From positions 15,161-20,712 of the forward strand of contig DBKX01000392.1 in assembly GCA_002297865.1 (NCBI GenBank): DNA of 5,552 bases, written 5' to 3'. Source of the stretch: Lachnoclostridium sp. UBA739. GTDB lineage: Bacteria > Bacillota_A > Clostridia > Lachnospirales > Lachnospiraceae. Positions within the stretch are counted from its first letter, which is position 1; every line of letters starts with the position of its first letter. A program made the translations under genes and the position numbers. This document shows, in pieces, positions 5,344 to 5,552 of this stretch. The notes under the pieces were generated by a model that worked only from the letters and a program-made list of their open reading frames with translations, was not told the DNA's origin and searched no databases.

Positions 5344-5372
5344 TTGATTTTTAAAATTTTAAGGTGTAGTAT
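5344..5372 (+). promoter_or_regulatory. Candidate promoter of the hemolysin III-like gene
   Basis: TTGATT (5344-5349) is followed after 17 nt by TAGTAT (5367-5372). Each is a 4/6 match, giving a start near 5379. A competing candidate is TCGACA (5380-5385, 5/6 match) with 17 nt spacing to CATAAC (5403-5408, 4/6 match). In that case the first of two palindromes would fill the spacer and the second would overlap the -10 and the start point. The sequence alone does not decide between them. Confidence 0.4.
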
Positions 5373-5387
5373 GAATATATCGACACA

Positions 5388-5420
5388 TAGTTTTCAAAAC
5401 TACATAACATAATTTATGTT
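5388..5420. promoter_or_regulatory. Two adjacent 15-bp palindromes, probable operator
   Basis: TAGTTTTCAAAACTA (5388-5402) and AACATAATTTATGTT (5406-5420) are each perfect palindromes with 7-bp arms and one central base. They are separated by 3 bp, with centres 18 bp apart. They lie between the candidate promoters and the start codon of the hemolysin III-like gene. Single-base centres cannot make good RNA hairpins, so dimeric repressor sites on DNA are more likely. The first resembles operators of MarR-type regulators in general style. The regulator is unknown. Confidence 0.5.
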
Positions 5421-5452
5421 TCTATTAGATATGACTTAGAGAGGTGAATATT

Positions 5453-5552
5453 ATGAAAACAACAAAAAAGTTAAAAGAACCCGGTAGCGCAATTACACAC
5501 TTTATTGGTATGATAATGGCAATTTTTGCAGCAACACCTTTGTTGCTAAAGG
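5453..5552 (+). CDS. Hemolysin III / PAQR family membrane protein (TrhA-like), 5' end only
   Basis: Only 33 codons are in the window: MKTTKKLKEPGSAITHFIGM is followed by a hydrophobic segment (IMAIFAATPLLLK). A short basic tail, then (E/D)PGSA-x-THF-x-G leading into the first membrane helix, is the typical N-terminus of the hemolysin III (YqfA/TrhA, PAQR-related) integral membrane family. Members have about seven membrane helices and are linked to membrane homeostasis. The THF histidine belongs to the conserved set. GAGGTGA (5441-5447) lies 5 nt before the ATG. The gene is divergent from DUF951 and preceded by two palindromes. The family call rests on this short N-terminus only. Confidence 0.72.
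   Translation, partial: MKTTKKLKEPGSAITHFIGMIMAIFAATPLLLK

Noticed and set aside
1..5552. Mobile element, CRISPR array, tRNA/rRNA gene or defence island
   Set aside because: No transposase or recombinase reading frame, no spaced direct repeats and no RNA gene consensus were seen. Coding is nearly continuous with core genes.

Overview
The window is an AT-rich, densely packed piece of core chromosome from a low-GC Gram-positive bacterium. Gene order (DUF951, rpsF, ssb, rpsR, gdpP, rplI, dnaB), strong AAGGAGG-type Shine-Dalgarno sites and the protein sequences point to Clostridia, most likely Lachnospiraceae. The family-level placement is inferred from remembered sequence style, not from a search.

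Layout, right to left along the minus strand. A small DUF951 gene (5050-5229) has its own extended -10 promoter. It is followed by the ribosomal/ssDNA-binding operon rpsF (bS6, 4620-4907), ssb (4157-4600) and rpsR (bS18, 3806-4072). That operon has a strong-looking promoter with A-tracts upstream (5001-5046), a leader of about 87 nt with a hairpin, and an intrinsic terminator after rpsR (3756-3792). A second promoter starts immediately beyond that terminator (3723-3751). It drives gdpP (c-di-AMP phosphodiesterase, 1635-3686), rplI (bL9, 1188-1634) and dnaB (replicative helicase, 1-1169), which runs off the left edge about 60-65 codons before its expected end. At the right end, a divergent plus-strand gene starts (5453 onward) that looks like a hemolysin III/PAQR-family (TrhA-like) membrane protein. 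Only 33 codons of it are in the window.

Functionally the window joins translation (S6, S18, L9), replication (SSB, DnaB) and second-messenger control (c-di-AMP breakdown by GdpP), as in the related chromosomal region of Bacillus. I see no mobile element, CRISPR array, RNA gene, intein or foreign island, and no wholly new system. The points most worth checking are regulatory. Two adjacent 15-bp perfect palindromes lie in front of the hemolysin III-like gene. A 13-bp palindrome sits on the predicted rpsF start of transcription. The rpsF leader hairpin lacks the CCG expected of the known S6:S18 autoregulatory element. At protein level, SSB ends in Pro-Phe-Asn rather than Pro-Phe. Two starts need correcting: rpsF begins at 4907, and the DUF951 gene begins at 5229.
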